From positions 1-64,000 of the forward strand of contig JAMZAV010002204.1 of the NCBI GenBank assembly GCA_024449915.1: DNA of 64,000 nucleotides. Reading direction: 5' to 3'. The notes beneath the pieces are model-generated. The model worked only from the letters and a program-made list of their open reading frames with translations. It did no database searches and was not told the DNA's origin. This DNA is from Sweltsa coloradensis (taxonomy: Eukaryota > Arthropoda > Insecta > Plecoptera > Chloroperlidae). Below are positions 54,616 through 64,000 of the stretch, one piece after another (within the stretch, counting starts at the first letter, position 1; every line of letters starts with the position of its first letter). The translations under genes and the position numbers were made by a program.

Positions 54616-55188
54616 TGGATGAGCAAAGCGAAGACTTTAATTTCACTGACCCCCCAAAAAATTTAGCTCGGGTGTTTTTGTTTTTTGGGGTTTTTCGGTC
54701 TGTTTATTCGCTCTCTACCGGGCAAACGGCATATGCGATCTGGATGAAAATTGGAGGGGACCTTCGAAATCTCTTAACTTTGACTTGCTACGTTTTTGGG
54801 TAGAATCGAAAAATATTTCTCATGAATATCGTGCTTTTACGATTAAAAAAAAAAAAATTGCAATATTTTCGTAACATTTGGGCCGATTCTGACCATACGG
54901 GTGGGGCTACAACGTTCATTTTTCACATTGACATTATGGTAATGGTGTTGTATTGCTTTTTGAAAGAAAAAAAATGAAAAAGTTAGCCAAAATCCATAGA
55001 ATAAAGTTTTTAATATTTTTTTTAGGTTCATAATCACAATTTACAATTAACAATAGAAACTTGACAACAAACAATCACCAACAATGCGTTCAAAAGGCAC
55101 TTGATAAGTAAATAGATCCCACGCAAACTAAAAACTTACAAAAAAGCTCATCCATCAACGCGACGGGACTTAAGCGTTTTCCTAGTTT
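54616..55188 (-). repeat. dispersed repeat family A, copy 6 (inverted)
   Basis: Starts GGATGAGCAAAGCGAAGAC and ends GACGGGACTTAAGCGTTTTCC, i.e. opposite to copies 4 and 5, with which it could pair into a long hairpin. Confidence 0.75.
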
Positions 55189-56420
55189 AATCAAATATTA
55201 TGTAATGAGGGTCCCGCATTGTGTGGCGAAGTTATTGTTCAAGCTAGATATTTTGTCCTTGTGTTGAATATAGCTATTAACATGGTCCGTCCGTCCGTAC
55301 TAAATGGACTATTTTCTTGAATATTAAAACGTATGAGAAAAGCGTCGAACAGCCAGTGAGAGTTCTCTTTCCCACAGCCAATTATGATTATTATTAGTTA
55401 TCTTTATATTTAGCCTGAAGATACTCGAAAAATCATAAAACATCGCAATTTATCCCGTTTATTTGAGAAAGGGTGTAAGTCAACTGGGTGTACCCTCTCA
55501 TGACTTATCACCCATATATTTTTTGTTGTGAAAATTATTTCTGTGACTGCATGTCCGTTATATTAATAACTTTAAAACAATTAACATTCACATATGTGTC
55601 AATTTGGATTTATGACTATATCTGCACCGTTTTTTAAGTTTCTCACTTTAAAACTTTCACGATTTTTCCGGCAAAAACACATTCCGGTACGAGGTTGCGG
55701 ACATTATTTAAACCGCTAGTCCGTCTTTGCGTAGGTCATGTCTTACGTTAAAGAACAAATAAGACTTCAGTTTAAATTCGTTTCTCGGTGTCATTGTCCT
55801 TAAAAAAGGATATTAAATGTTTTCAACCCTCGATTTCAGGAGGGTGGAGCTGATTTTTGTTAACTTTTCAATTTTTATTTAATTTTGCACCATCGTCAAT
55901 AGATTCTTATGCTGAATAATATCTTATTGATGTGTGCTTATCGATAATCTGTAGATAGTGTAGTTTGTTTGTTTTGTGTGTTTTGTCACTTTTCGGTACT
56001 TCAGTTTTTGCACTTGAGTTTAAATATGACTAGCTTAATTAGCTTTTCAAACTGACGTGGTATGTTCGTTTTAAGCATTTTAAATTGCTTAAGTTTATAT
56101 GTGTCAAAGTTGCTCGTCAACGGTTGGGTAATAATGTGCAACTCTAGCCTAGGGGGCGTGGGGAGGAAGTCTTATGCTGAACAGATCCAGATACAGGTTG
56201 GATTCTAAGCGTGTTTATTTTGTTTGGCCACATTAAATCTGGACACAATGTCCCACAGTCCAAATTTTCCAAATTAGTATTACATACGGAAACAAAACAA
56301 ATCAATACATAATGTTACAATACGATTTAATATAAAATTAGTTCTACAATTCTATTAATCTACAGTTTGTGAGCTACAAACACAATTTTTGGCTTGGGTG
56401 ATGGAAACAATGTTAAAAAT
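55189..56420. other. unassigned sequence
   Basis: AT-rich. A block near 56118-56170 (CTCTAGCCTAGGGGGCGTGG) resembles 52690-52745, a short shared repeat. No coding frame. Confidence 0.45.
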
Positions 56421-56424
56421 TGAT

Positions 56425-56452
56425 CAATTCAATTCAATTCAATTTATTAAGA
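56425..56452 (-). repeat. (AATTG)n LINE tail
   Basis: On the plus strand TCAATTCAATTCAATTCAATTT; on the minus strand the element ends with AATTG repeats. This marks the 3' terminus of the LINE. Confidence 0.75.
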
Positions 56453-57033
56453 CACATATAGATACATTTTTCAAAAGGTATGTTTTTTGTCGCGTAAGTT
56501 GGGCAACCACATAAGGAAAATACTTGTTCGTGGTTACCCTATTACAATAGTAGTCTTTATTAATTAATTTATTATTACTATAGCTAAAGCTTAAAACTAT
56601 TCTACTTTCTAGTTCTAGTACAAAGAATGTTAATTGTGTAGTAATAACCATTATTTCAATTATTTAACTTGACATAATATGATGTAGATATAATTTAATT
56701 GTATAATTTGACAATGATTATAATTAGTGAAACACATGAAAAACTTAAAAGTATATCTAAAAAAGTAACAAACCATCATATTGTACTATTATATGATAAC
56801 TAATTTAAACAAATATGATACAGCTAAATATAGAAATTAGTAACTTTCGGATCAGCTTTCAGTGAAAATGAAAATGAGAATTCAACTCATCTGCCATACT
56901 CAAGAGAAGAGAGGACTTAAGCATAATATGATATTAAGGATCAGGGGAAAAGCGAAGTGAGACACACGTGACATTATAAGGCTATATTTTACTGATTCGT
57001 TCTTAGCCATGGTTTTTAAGTTTAATTTTAATT

Positions 57034-58338
57034 TTAATCAGTCTTTTCCGAAAACCGTCGAGCTTTGAGAGTTAATATTTCCTCCAGCTTATTAATCGGT
57101 AAAGAGTAAATCCACTTGTGTATTTTATTATTGAAAATAGATATTGAGCTATTTCTTATTTCTGGTGGAACATGGTTATACAATTTTGGACCCAAGAAAG
57201 CAACTTGCTTCTGTGATAGAGTTTTGTTTACTCTTGGAATTATAAGATTGTGTTTATGGTTTTCTCTTGTTAGTGATTGATGAGATATTTTTCTAAAACT
57301 GTTAAGATTGGTATGAACAAACTTTAGGAGATTTTTCGCATACAGCTTACGAATGTCAAGCATTTTGCTTTCACTGTACAGCAGTAATGTAGGATATTGA
57401 AAGTGTTTCTTCATTATTATCTTTAAAATATGTTTTTGTATCGCAACGAGGGGTATCAGGTGATTATAATAAGTCCCACCCCAGGCTAAAATTCCATATT
57501 CAAGTAGAGATTGCGCTAGAGCATAGTAGATCATTTTAAGTGAGGAGAGATTAAGGACGTTTCTAAGTGTGTAATATTTGTACAGAGTGTTCCTTAGTTT
57601 TTTGCACACAGATTTAATGTGGCAGTCCCATTTCATGTGTTGGTCTATAGTCACGCCAAGATATTGAGTTTGGTAAACTTTTTCAACTGTTTTGCAGTCA
57701 CATGCAACTGTAGTGGAGCAGGTATTTGTATGGATTTGGAGGTGGTAGTCGTTTATGGGTTGGTCTGTTTCTGTAGGAGAGAATGCAATGTGAAATGTTT
57801 TATCTTCGTTTAGAGTAAGCAAATTTGTATCAAGCCATAACTTTATTTTTATCATTTCGTTGTCGGCAATTTCATATGTGGTTTTCCAGTTATCGCTTGA
57901 GAATATGAGGACAGTGTCATCAGCAAAGGTAATGATTTTACATTTTAATTTGGAATTACACAAGTCGTTTATATATATTGTAAATAGAAGTGGACCTAGA
58001 ACAGTTCCTTGAGGGACGCCGTATTCAACAATTGAAGAGCTGCTGAGGGTCTCGTTTACTTTTACAACTTGTTCTCTGTTGCTCAAGTAACTCTTTATGA
58101 GTTGTAGGGCTACACCTCGGATGCCGTATCGCTCCAGTTTTGCCAACAGTTTTATGTGCGACACGGTGTCAAAAGCTTTAGCTAAATCGAGAAAAACAGC
58201 TAATGATTTTTTACCGTTGTCTAGTTGAGAGGTGACGATTTCTGTTAAGGTGTGAATAGCGTGCTGCGTGTTTAATTTTTGTCTGAACCCAAATTGATTA
58301 GGGGATAAAATTTTATTAGTTTCAAAGTATTCGTACAA
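57034..58338 (-). CDS. LINE reverse transcriptase, main frame
   Basis: The 434-codon frame covers RT motifs in order: SPNQFGFR (motif 2a), LAVFLDLAKAFDTVSH (motif A, catalytic D), YGVPQGTVLGPLLFTIYINDL (motif B/B'), ITFADDTVLI (catalytic FADD box), and TQYLGVTID (motif D/E). A C-terminal region follows with LEYGILAWGG and VAIQKHILK, then GPKLYNHVP and IR near the end. RT copies the element RNA at a nicked target. The catalytic residues are intact and the frame is open to its natural stop, so this is a rather young copy, though truncated at the 5' end. Confidence 0.9.
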   Translation of the reverse strand: MYEYFETNKILSPNQFGFRQKLNTQHAIHTLTEIVTSQLDNGKKSLAVFLDLAKAFDTVSHIKLLAKLERYGIRGVALQLIKSYLSNREQVVKVNETLSSSSIVEYGVPQGTVLGPLLFTIYINDLCNSKLKCKIITFADDTVLIFSSDNWKTTYEIADNEMIKIKLWLDTNLLTLNEDKTFHIAFSPTETDQPINDYHLQIHTNTCSTTVACDCKTVEKVYQTQYLGVTIDQHMKWDCHIKSVCKKLRNTLYKYYTLRNVLNLSSLKMIYYALAQSLLEYGILAWGGTYYNHLIPLVAIQKHILKIIMKKHFQYPTLLLYSESKMLDIRKLYAKNLLKFVHTNLNSFRKISHQSLTRENHKHNLIIPRVNKTLSQKQVAFLGPKLYNHVPPEIRNSSISIFNNKIHKWIYSLPINKLEEILTLKARRFSEKTD

Positions 58339-58409
58339 TCGGAATTTTATGCATTTTTCGTGAATTTTTGCAATGTTGCTAATTAGGGATATTGGTCTGT
58401 AGTGATTTT

Positions 58410-59132
58410 TTAGCTTAAGTCTATGATGTATTTTAGAGGTTTGACTATGTGAAATTTGGCTGATTTGATGATCTTTGTATTTATAAGGTCATGTCCTGGT
58501 GCAGAGTTAGTTTTTAGTTCATTGATGTTTCTGATTATCTCTTCGTCAATCGTAGGGTTGAGGAATATCGACCCGTTTTGTTGATTAATAGGAAAATCAT
58601 CTCTGTTCAGGCGGTTAGAAGACGCAGGCTTATTTAGTATGTTTTCCGCTAGATTTTTCCCCACATCACTAAAGTAGTTCAAGAAAGTTTCTGCAACTAA
58701 TAGCGGATTACTCTCTGTATTTAAAATGTTATTGTTTACCTTTATTTTGTCTATAGTTTGTTTGGAATTTGCTTTATGATTATTTGTTGCCTCATTGATG
58801 ACTTTCCATACTTTTTTAATATCTTTATTTGCATCCACTATTCTACTTTTATAATACTCATTCTTAGTAAATTTTATTAACCTATTTAATTGATTTCTAT
58901 ATGTTTGATAATATGATCGTAATTCAATATCATGAGGATTTTTTAAAGCATGCTTGCTCAGTCGATCTCTGTGCTTAATTGACTTTATGAGTCCTAATGT
59001 TATCCATGGTTTTAGTTTTTTTGTTCTGTTATTTGTTTTAGTTATAACTTTCTTGGAGCTGGTTTTTATGTGCATTTTCAATATGTCAATAAATTTATTT
59101 GTGGCTCTGTCTATGTTTCTTTCATTTAGCAC
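58410..59132 (-). pseudogene. LINE region upstream of RT motifs
   Basis: The 240-codon frame covers the segment between endonuclease and RT: basic, with KPWITLGLIKSIKHRD (usually WIT.gl..S...R), YYKSRI and VWKVINE, then DLINTKIIKSAKF (RT motif 1 region, usually GxDgi....lK). It ends prematurely at YIIDLS, where a deletion joins it out of frame to KNHYRPISLIS (58338-58400). Confidence 0.85.
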
Positions 59133-59150
59133 CGGTTCATCACATCATTT

Positions 59151-59909
59151 GTCATTTTTTAGGGCATATATTTTGCCCTCTTCTTATTTTGTTCCTCGTT
59201 TTTACAGCTATTTGGTAGAAAATAAAAAACTTACATCCTTTTGGACCGATTGTTGTATATTTGGCTGTTTTATTGTTTTGACAAATCCAAAGATTGTGCA
59301 TGTCATTTAACTTTTTTACTAATTTTTTGCATTTAGTATTTTGAATTTTAAAAATTTCTATTTAGATAAAAGTTTTATATAATATTTTGCCCAAAGTTTT
59401 CATTATATCTTAAAACGCGCATGAACAATTTTTTAATTCATGTCCAAGTAATAAAACAAAACAAAAATTAGCTCATTTGGACTAGTGGTTCAGATGAAGA
59501 ATAGTTTTATAATTTCCAAAAGTGTGTTAAAAATATTTTCAGACAAAATGTATTGATAGATTTTTTTACATAAAATTACCATAATGTTGTCTCATTATGG
59601 CAAAAAAGGTCTCCCAGAAATGTAAGAACTGCCCTACTCCATAGGTTTTATAAAAGTTATTAACTTTATCTTTACTTCATAAAATAATCAATACATTGAT
59701 AAGAGTTATAGTCTCTACTAACTAAATAATTGTATAACAAATGGCAACACAAACCACAATTCCGCGCGCGCATTGACTTTTAAAAAAGATCTTTAATTAA
59801 ATGGCGTCGTGTTATTGATGTTAGTCTAATTCAAACGTACAAAAAATAACAGACCACAGGGAAGTTTTGTCAGTATTTTGAATGGAGTGAACCCATGAAG
59901 AAGACTATA
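59151..59909. other. unassigned AT-rich sequence
   Basis: No supported gene; short frames only. Confidence 0.45.
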
Positions 59910-60856
59910 CTAGGAAAACGCTCAGTTGGACGCGTTGTTAAGCGAGCACCGGTACGTGCAACACGACCCGAGTACGACATTCCCTTAATGTTACATACCA
60001 ATAAGTATTTAAGGTCTTGACCGATTAAGCTGAACATTTGTAAAATAGGAGAGAATGGATAAAATCCACCGCCATCTAGAGGACCTTGACATCATTTCTT
60101 TGGGAAAAATTATTTTACTCTTGATTTCTTCTAGGTGGCAGTACATAGTGACCAGAATTCTTGTGCGACTTTTCGTTGCCATGGTAACGTTACTTTTGTT
60201 AAAATGTAATTTCTATCTACACTACTTATCGGATCAAAATAAAATTAACATATTCGTGACCGGACGGACATTCTAAATGATTTGGCTACCTCAGATTTTG
60301 TCGCCGTTTAGTTTTAAAAAAAACTTTAGATTAACATTTAATGTAACTTTATAACTTTTTGAACGATTTTGCCACAAAACTAATGGCATTCAATCGGGAA
60401 CGAAACTTGCGGATGTTCAAAATTTCAACTCGATCCGAGCCTCCGTTTGACCGCTATCATTAGCCAAAAAAGCTGTGCGACTTTCCGTTGCCATGGTAAC
60501 GGGACTTTGTTATAATGTAATTTCCATCTACACTACTTATCGGATCAAAATAAAAATAACATATTCGTGATCGGACGGACATTCTAAATGATTTGGCCAC
60601 CTCAGATTTTGTCGCCGTTAAGTTTGAAAAAAAAACTTTCGATTAACTTTAATGTAACTTTTTAACTTTTTGAACAATTTTGCCACAAAACTATACAGCA
60701 ACCCGCCTAGGTGGTATGTACATGTGTGCAAAATTTCAGGTCGATCAGTGAAACGGTGCGACCTGTATCGAAGGAGTAACAGAAAAAAAAAAAAAAAAAA
60801 AAAACAGACATTCGAGCCATAAGAGTCAAGTGGAGACGCTCGCTTCGCTCGCTCAA
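59910..60856 (+). repeat. dispersed repeat family E, copy 2
   Basis: High-identity partner of 20088-21032 in the same orientation, including the internal duplication (60180-60300 and 60490-60610) and the ending CTCGCTTCGCTCGCTCAA. An A-run at about 60785 differs in length. Confidence 0.8.
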
Positions 60857-60971
60857 AAATAATATTAACATGAAAATATAATATGTGAGTTGTGTTGTAT
60901 GTATGTTTGAGTGAATGATTGTGTGAGTGAGTGTGTAAGTGAAAATTTAAATGTGAGGCTTTCATGTGATT

Positions 60972-61366
60972 CGATGTAGTAGCGGTTAGCATACCTGCTT
61001 CAAATGCAGAAGGTCCCAAGTTCGAATCCCGCATCAAGCGGAAGTTTTTTAACTTCTAATATTAATTGAAGTTCATCGAATCTTGTCTTGAAATAAGTAA
61101 ACTCTGACTTTAGAGCCGTCCTAGCAACGAGGCAACGAATAAAATCAAAATTGTTCTGAATCAATCTTGTTGATTCTGGCGTTGATCCGCGGGTGTTTTC
61201 ACTGTCCATACCACTGATTGCTACATTTCCCATTAAAAATATCGATCTTTTATTGGTTATCGCTCACTCGTCGATTGCGTCGGGGCTTACGGGTTTGACT
61301 TGGTCGCTTTGGTTTAAAGTCCCTCACTGAATATCACTTATATGACCGAGTGGGGAGACAAAATAT
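60972..61366 (+). repeat. family C element, copy with diverged tRNA-like head
   Basis: Begins in the tRNA-like part and follows the C consensus to a diverged right end (GTGGGGAGAC), without a left terminal repeat. Confidence 0.7.
60976..61045 (+). tRNA. tRNA-like module of family C
   Basis: GTAGTAGCGGTTAGCATACC, a CTGC-TTCAAAT-GCAG stem-loop and AGTTCGAATCCCG: A- and B-box-like sequences at tRNA spacing. The loop differs from other C copies by one base. It is a SINE-type promoter. Confidence 0.45.
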
Positions 61367-61375
61367 GATTTTTTT

Positions 61376-61862
61376 TTTTTTTTTAGTCCACCATGGTCCG
61401 AAAAAATTGACAAAGTTGGTAATTTTCAGGCTAGATCTTATCGGCAAATAACACGCATTAGAATTACAGCAAGGGGACGATTTTATGCCCCGTGACCTTG
61501 GAAGATTTTGATCTTATATATAATTGGCCATTAGCCATTTCTGAAGATCCGCTATATTATATTGATTTATTTTAGGCAAGTAGTTCGGTATGTCGTTTAC
61601 CACGAAGAGGTGTGTATGTGTGAAGATGGAATGCATATTTTTGTGTTTTTTAGTGTAATTTCGTGCACAGTTTCAAGAGCAAGATACGATCAAGATCAAG
61701 ATCAAGATACGATGTTATAAGGGGACATCTTTAATTGGTACTATGATTTTGCATGCAGAACAAAAGTTTAGCAGAAATTTGTCAAAAAGCCAATTTTCGC
61801 TAATTTCAGGATCAAAATCTTTTAAAATTTGTGCATAATCCCAGTTACATGATATAATATGT
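61376..61862 (+). repeat. dispersed repeat family B, copy 4 (5'-truncated)
   Basis: Follows B from the CACCATGGTCCGAAAAAA region to CAGTTACATGATATAAT. It has a small internal GATCAAGAT duplication at about 61685-61705. Termini absent. Confidence 0.65.
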
Positions 61863-61920
61863 TAAATGGTATTAATTGTGTAGTTTTGTTAAAAATAATT
61901 TTGAGTGTAATAGTTGAGTT

Positions 61921-61990
61921 GCCGGCTCTGTGGTCCAGCGGTAGAGGCGCCAGCCTGGATTGTGGGAGACCTGGGTTCGAGCTCTGTGAT
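61921..61990 (+). tRNA. solitary tRNA-like sequence
   Basis: GCTCTGTGGTCCAGCGGTAGAGGC resembles a D-arm/A-box, followed by AGCCTGGATTGTGGGAGAC and CTGGGTTCGAGCTC as B-box. The acceptor arm does not close well. It sits directly after a B copy and before AT-rich sequence leading to the next LINE end, so it may be the head of a SINE. Confidence 0.35.
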
Positions 61991-62109
61991 TTTAATTCTT
62001 GGATTGAGTCGATTTCACACAAAAAAATCCCTTTTCTTTTACTTTGGCAAAATTTTGACCACTCAATTGAAATGACATTTTGTTATTTATATTTATATGT
62101 ATGATTTTC

Positions 62110-62820
62110 TAAATTATTATATATGTATAATTTACTTAGATAAGTAAATAAAGTGGGTTTTGATAAGTCTCTTAATGCTGAAGAACGTCGCGGAAAATTT
62201 GATTTTCCTCTTATCAGTAATGTTATTAAACAGATGGATATTCTACAACTTGCAAAGGGATTATGCAAACAAGCTGATGTTGACGCTTTGAAGCGCCGTC
62301 AGCTGGACAATCGGTATGTTTTCTTGGGTACGGGTGCCAAGAGTGGAGTTCTGCTGCGCCCTCCTTTTGCGCGAACTTTGGCTTATCAAAGGTCATTCTA
62401 CCAAAGAGCTGCCAGTGTTTGGAACTCCCTGCCTTTGGACATTCGTGAGTCACAAATCTCTGATAAGGCGTTTAAAAGGGCCATTCAAGATCACTTAAGA
62501 TGACAAATGGTTGCCTGATTGACCTATAGTTGACGACCACTGCTAAGAAAAATGGATCATTGATACCGGCTTTAAACATTAGTTCATTTCATTTTTAACT
62601 ATCATATTAATAAACTGTATCATCTATTTCACCATTATCATTATCGTCCTTTTATAAGAGAATTTATGTTATTTTATTATTTTATTAATGTGTAGAATGG
62701 AACAGGATCACTGCGGTGAATGGGCCACAATAGGCCTGCTTTCCTGTTTCATTCTGTAATTTTTGTATAATGTGTACAAATTACAGAGACAAATAATAAA
62801 AAAAAAAAATAAATAAAAGT
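62110..62820 (+). mobile_element. 3' end of a second LINE
   Basis: Contains the last part of a non-LTR reverse transcriptase protein, a 3' UTR of about 300 bp and a terminal AATAAAAAAAA-type run at about 62793. Everything 5' is absent. Confidence 0.75.
62153..62503 (+). pseudogene. LINE RT C-terminal fragment
   Basis: The open frame to TGA at 62501 has an ERR..FD pattern and a FYQRAASVWNSLPLDIRES block, ending FKRAIQDHL: the typical C-terminal domain of CR1/L2-like LINE proteins (usually R...WN.LP..I.....FK..L). It is not the same family as the LINE at 57 kb. The upstream RT palm is missing. Confidence 0.75.
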
Positions 62821-63519
62821 TCATATCTATAAATTAACATTAAAAATATGTTTTTTTGGTGAGGGTGAAATGCATTGATAAAAATTTTGCCAATATAAAA
62901 ACACTTGGAAATGTAGTACGTAAGTATAGCCACCTGGGGTCCTTTGAATTCCCGCGAGGTTCGTGGAGAGTAATACGTAACACATAGAGACCGGGCTCCA
63001 ACTGAATTTTCATTGGTTAGATGTAACTTGAAGGTACTGAAACTCACAGTTAGCCACGCACATAAATGCGCTCATGGCTGAGCAATAAATGTTGACTGGG
63101 GGCCGCATGACCCTAGGTGGTTAACCAAGGGTTAAAAAACTGAGTAGTGTATACTATAGGTCTGGAAGTATAAATGTTATAAAACTATGTAATTTGAGCG
63201 CACGTGCATTCGTCGTTTGTTACAAAACTATTTTAACAGCGTAAAATTTAAAAAAAAATGACAAAATGTGCATCAGTTTTTTGTGAAAATGGAAACTTGT
63301 GAAAATTTAAAAAAAAATACATAAACGTTTATATTATCTATTTGGTTTTAATACATATTTTAGGAAAAAGTATAAAACTACTGTTTATGAGACGTTTTTC
63401 TTGGTAGGAAAAAATATATGATATGCAAATATGTAAATTTTGTCGTAAGCCACAGTGGAAGTACGTTAACCTTAAAATGCAGCGAAATATCTATAAATAA
63501 ATAAATAAATAAATCCGTA
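62821..63519. other. unassigned AT-rich sequence
   Basis: No gene supported. A short AAATAAATAAATAAAT run at 63494-63514 leads into the next family C element. Confidence 0.45.
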
Positions 63520-63993
63520 TTTAGAGTCTACCCACTCAGCCACACAACTGATTTTCTGTGACGGACAGTAAACCAAAGTGACAAACCAAAGTGGCTCGTT
63601 GGTCTTGTTGTTAGCGTATCTGCTTCCAATGCAGAAGGTCCAGGGTTCGATTCCCGCTTAAGTCGAAGTTTTTTAACTTCTGATTTGGACTTAAGTCCAT
63701 CAGTTCTTGTCTGAGGAGTTTGTAAACGGTGACTTTGGAGCCGTCCTAGCAACGAAGCACATAATAAATTTCAGAGTTGTTCTGAATCGGCCTTGTTGAT
63801 TCTGGCGTTGATTCGCGGGTGTTCGCACTGTCCATACCACTGATTGCTATATTTCCTATTAAAAATATCGATCTTTGGTTGATAATCGCTCACTCGTCGA
63901 TTGCGTCGGGGCCTGCAGGGTTGTCTTGGTTGCTTTGATTTAAAGTCCCCCATTGAAAATCAGTTATATAACTGAGTGGGTAGACTCTAAATA
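63518..63993 (+). repeat. complete family C element: TIRs enclosing a tRNA-like module
   Basis: Left end TTTAGAGTCTACCCACTCAG (63520-63539) and right end its exact reverse complement (63972-63991). The inverted similarity extends inwards to about 38 bp with a few changes. Inside are the tRNA-like module, a TTTTTTAACTTCTGATTT segment, and about 280 bp of conserved non-coding sequence. No protein frame. The combination of DNA-transposon-like termini and a pol III-type head is unusual. Confidence 0.85.
63591..63665 (+). tRNA. tRNA-like module of family C (best copy)
   Basis: GTTGGTCTTGTTGTTAGCG provides an A-box-like D-arm. TCTGC/GCAGA closes a 7-base loop TTCCAAT, whose middle triplet would be CCA, or TCC if the stem is shifted. 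CCAGGGTTCGATTCCCG is an exact B-box with a weak T-stem. The acceptor arm is not paired. It is tRNA-derived rather than a tRNA gene; the nearest relative may be Gly or Trp tRNA. Confidence 0.55.
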
Positions 63994-64000
63994 AAATGTA

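Larger units (their letters stand above)
56425..59150 (-). mobile_element. 5'-truncated CR1/Jockey-like LINE
   Basis: Minus-strand reverse transcriptase frames are followed by a 3' UTR and an (AATTG)n-type tail at 56425-56450, as in many non-LTR elements. The endonuclease half and ORF1 are missing: 5' truncation at about 59150. About 35 codons are also deleted between the two frames, at 58340-58410. Confidence 0.85.

Noticed and set aside
57619..59310. Plus-strand ORFs at 57.6 and 59.0 kb
   Set aside because: The first is antisense of the LINE RT and the second partly antisense and AT-rich sequence without motifs.
62153..62503. Host gene ending in WNSLP
   Set aside because: The RAASVWNSLP...FKRAI pattern is the standard C-terminus of LINE proteins and the sequence is followed by a LINE-like 3' end.

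Overview
The window looks like nuclear DNA of an invertebrate animal. It is AT-rich and gene-poor, has intron-type splice signals, and most of it is transposable-element sequence: Penelope-like, Ty3/gypsy, Ty1/copia, CR1/Jockey-like LINEs, hAT and TTAA-type DNA elements, and tRNA-derived modules. An ankyrin-type NACHT gene, a C-type-lectin-like exon and the frequent TAGGCCTA-type words would fit a marine invertebrate, possibly a deuterostome. The species cannot be fixed from sequence alone. Nothing is prokaryotic: there are no operons, ribosome binding sites or CRISPR arrays.

Layout. 1-7.1 kb: Penelope-like tails and a frame-broken Ty3/gypsy element (minus) whose bases look smoothed into homopolymers. 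7.4-12.1 kb: a complete but frame-broken Ty1/copia element (minus) with nearly identical LTRs of about 206 bp. 12.4-19.4 kb: several Penelope-like 3' ends with GIY-YIG coding sequence and hammerhead-like motifs; one copy is split by a 3.5 kb foldback transposon with a 3-bp target duplication. 19.6-31 kb: dispersed non-coding repeat families, a perfect 69-bp palindrome, one C-type-lectin-like terminal exon, an 89-bp minisatellite, and a hAT-type element with a perfect 8-bp target duplication. 31.8-44.4 kb: a perfect 154-bp-arm hairpin, tRNA-like modules enclosed in inverted repeats, a head-to-head Penelope pair and more MITE-like elements. 45.1-52.1 kb (minus): the one substantial host gene. 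52.1-55.2 kb: a cluster of one repeat family. 56.4-64 kb: a 5'-truncated LINE, the 3' end of a second LINE, and further copies of the families above.

The host gene, about 46.94-52.08 kb on the minus strand, codes in order for an N-terminal module with a restriction-endonuclease-like D...QLK signature, a helical linker, a NACHT ATPase (Walker A GEPGMGKST, Walker B VVMFDSFDEI) and a long ankyrin array. The array ends in five to six homogenised 213-bp (71-residue) units. The architecture resembles STAND/NLR-type immune sensors. Three single-base frame breaks and a damaged last unit mean it is either a young pseudogene or an intact gene with consensus errors.

The most unusual recurrent pattern is pol III-type tRNA-like sequence lying inside terminal inverted repeats or hairpins. 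At least three unrelated element families show it, and a fourth locus may.
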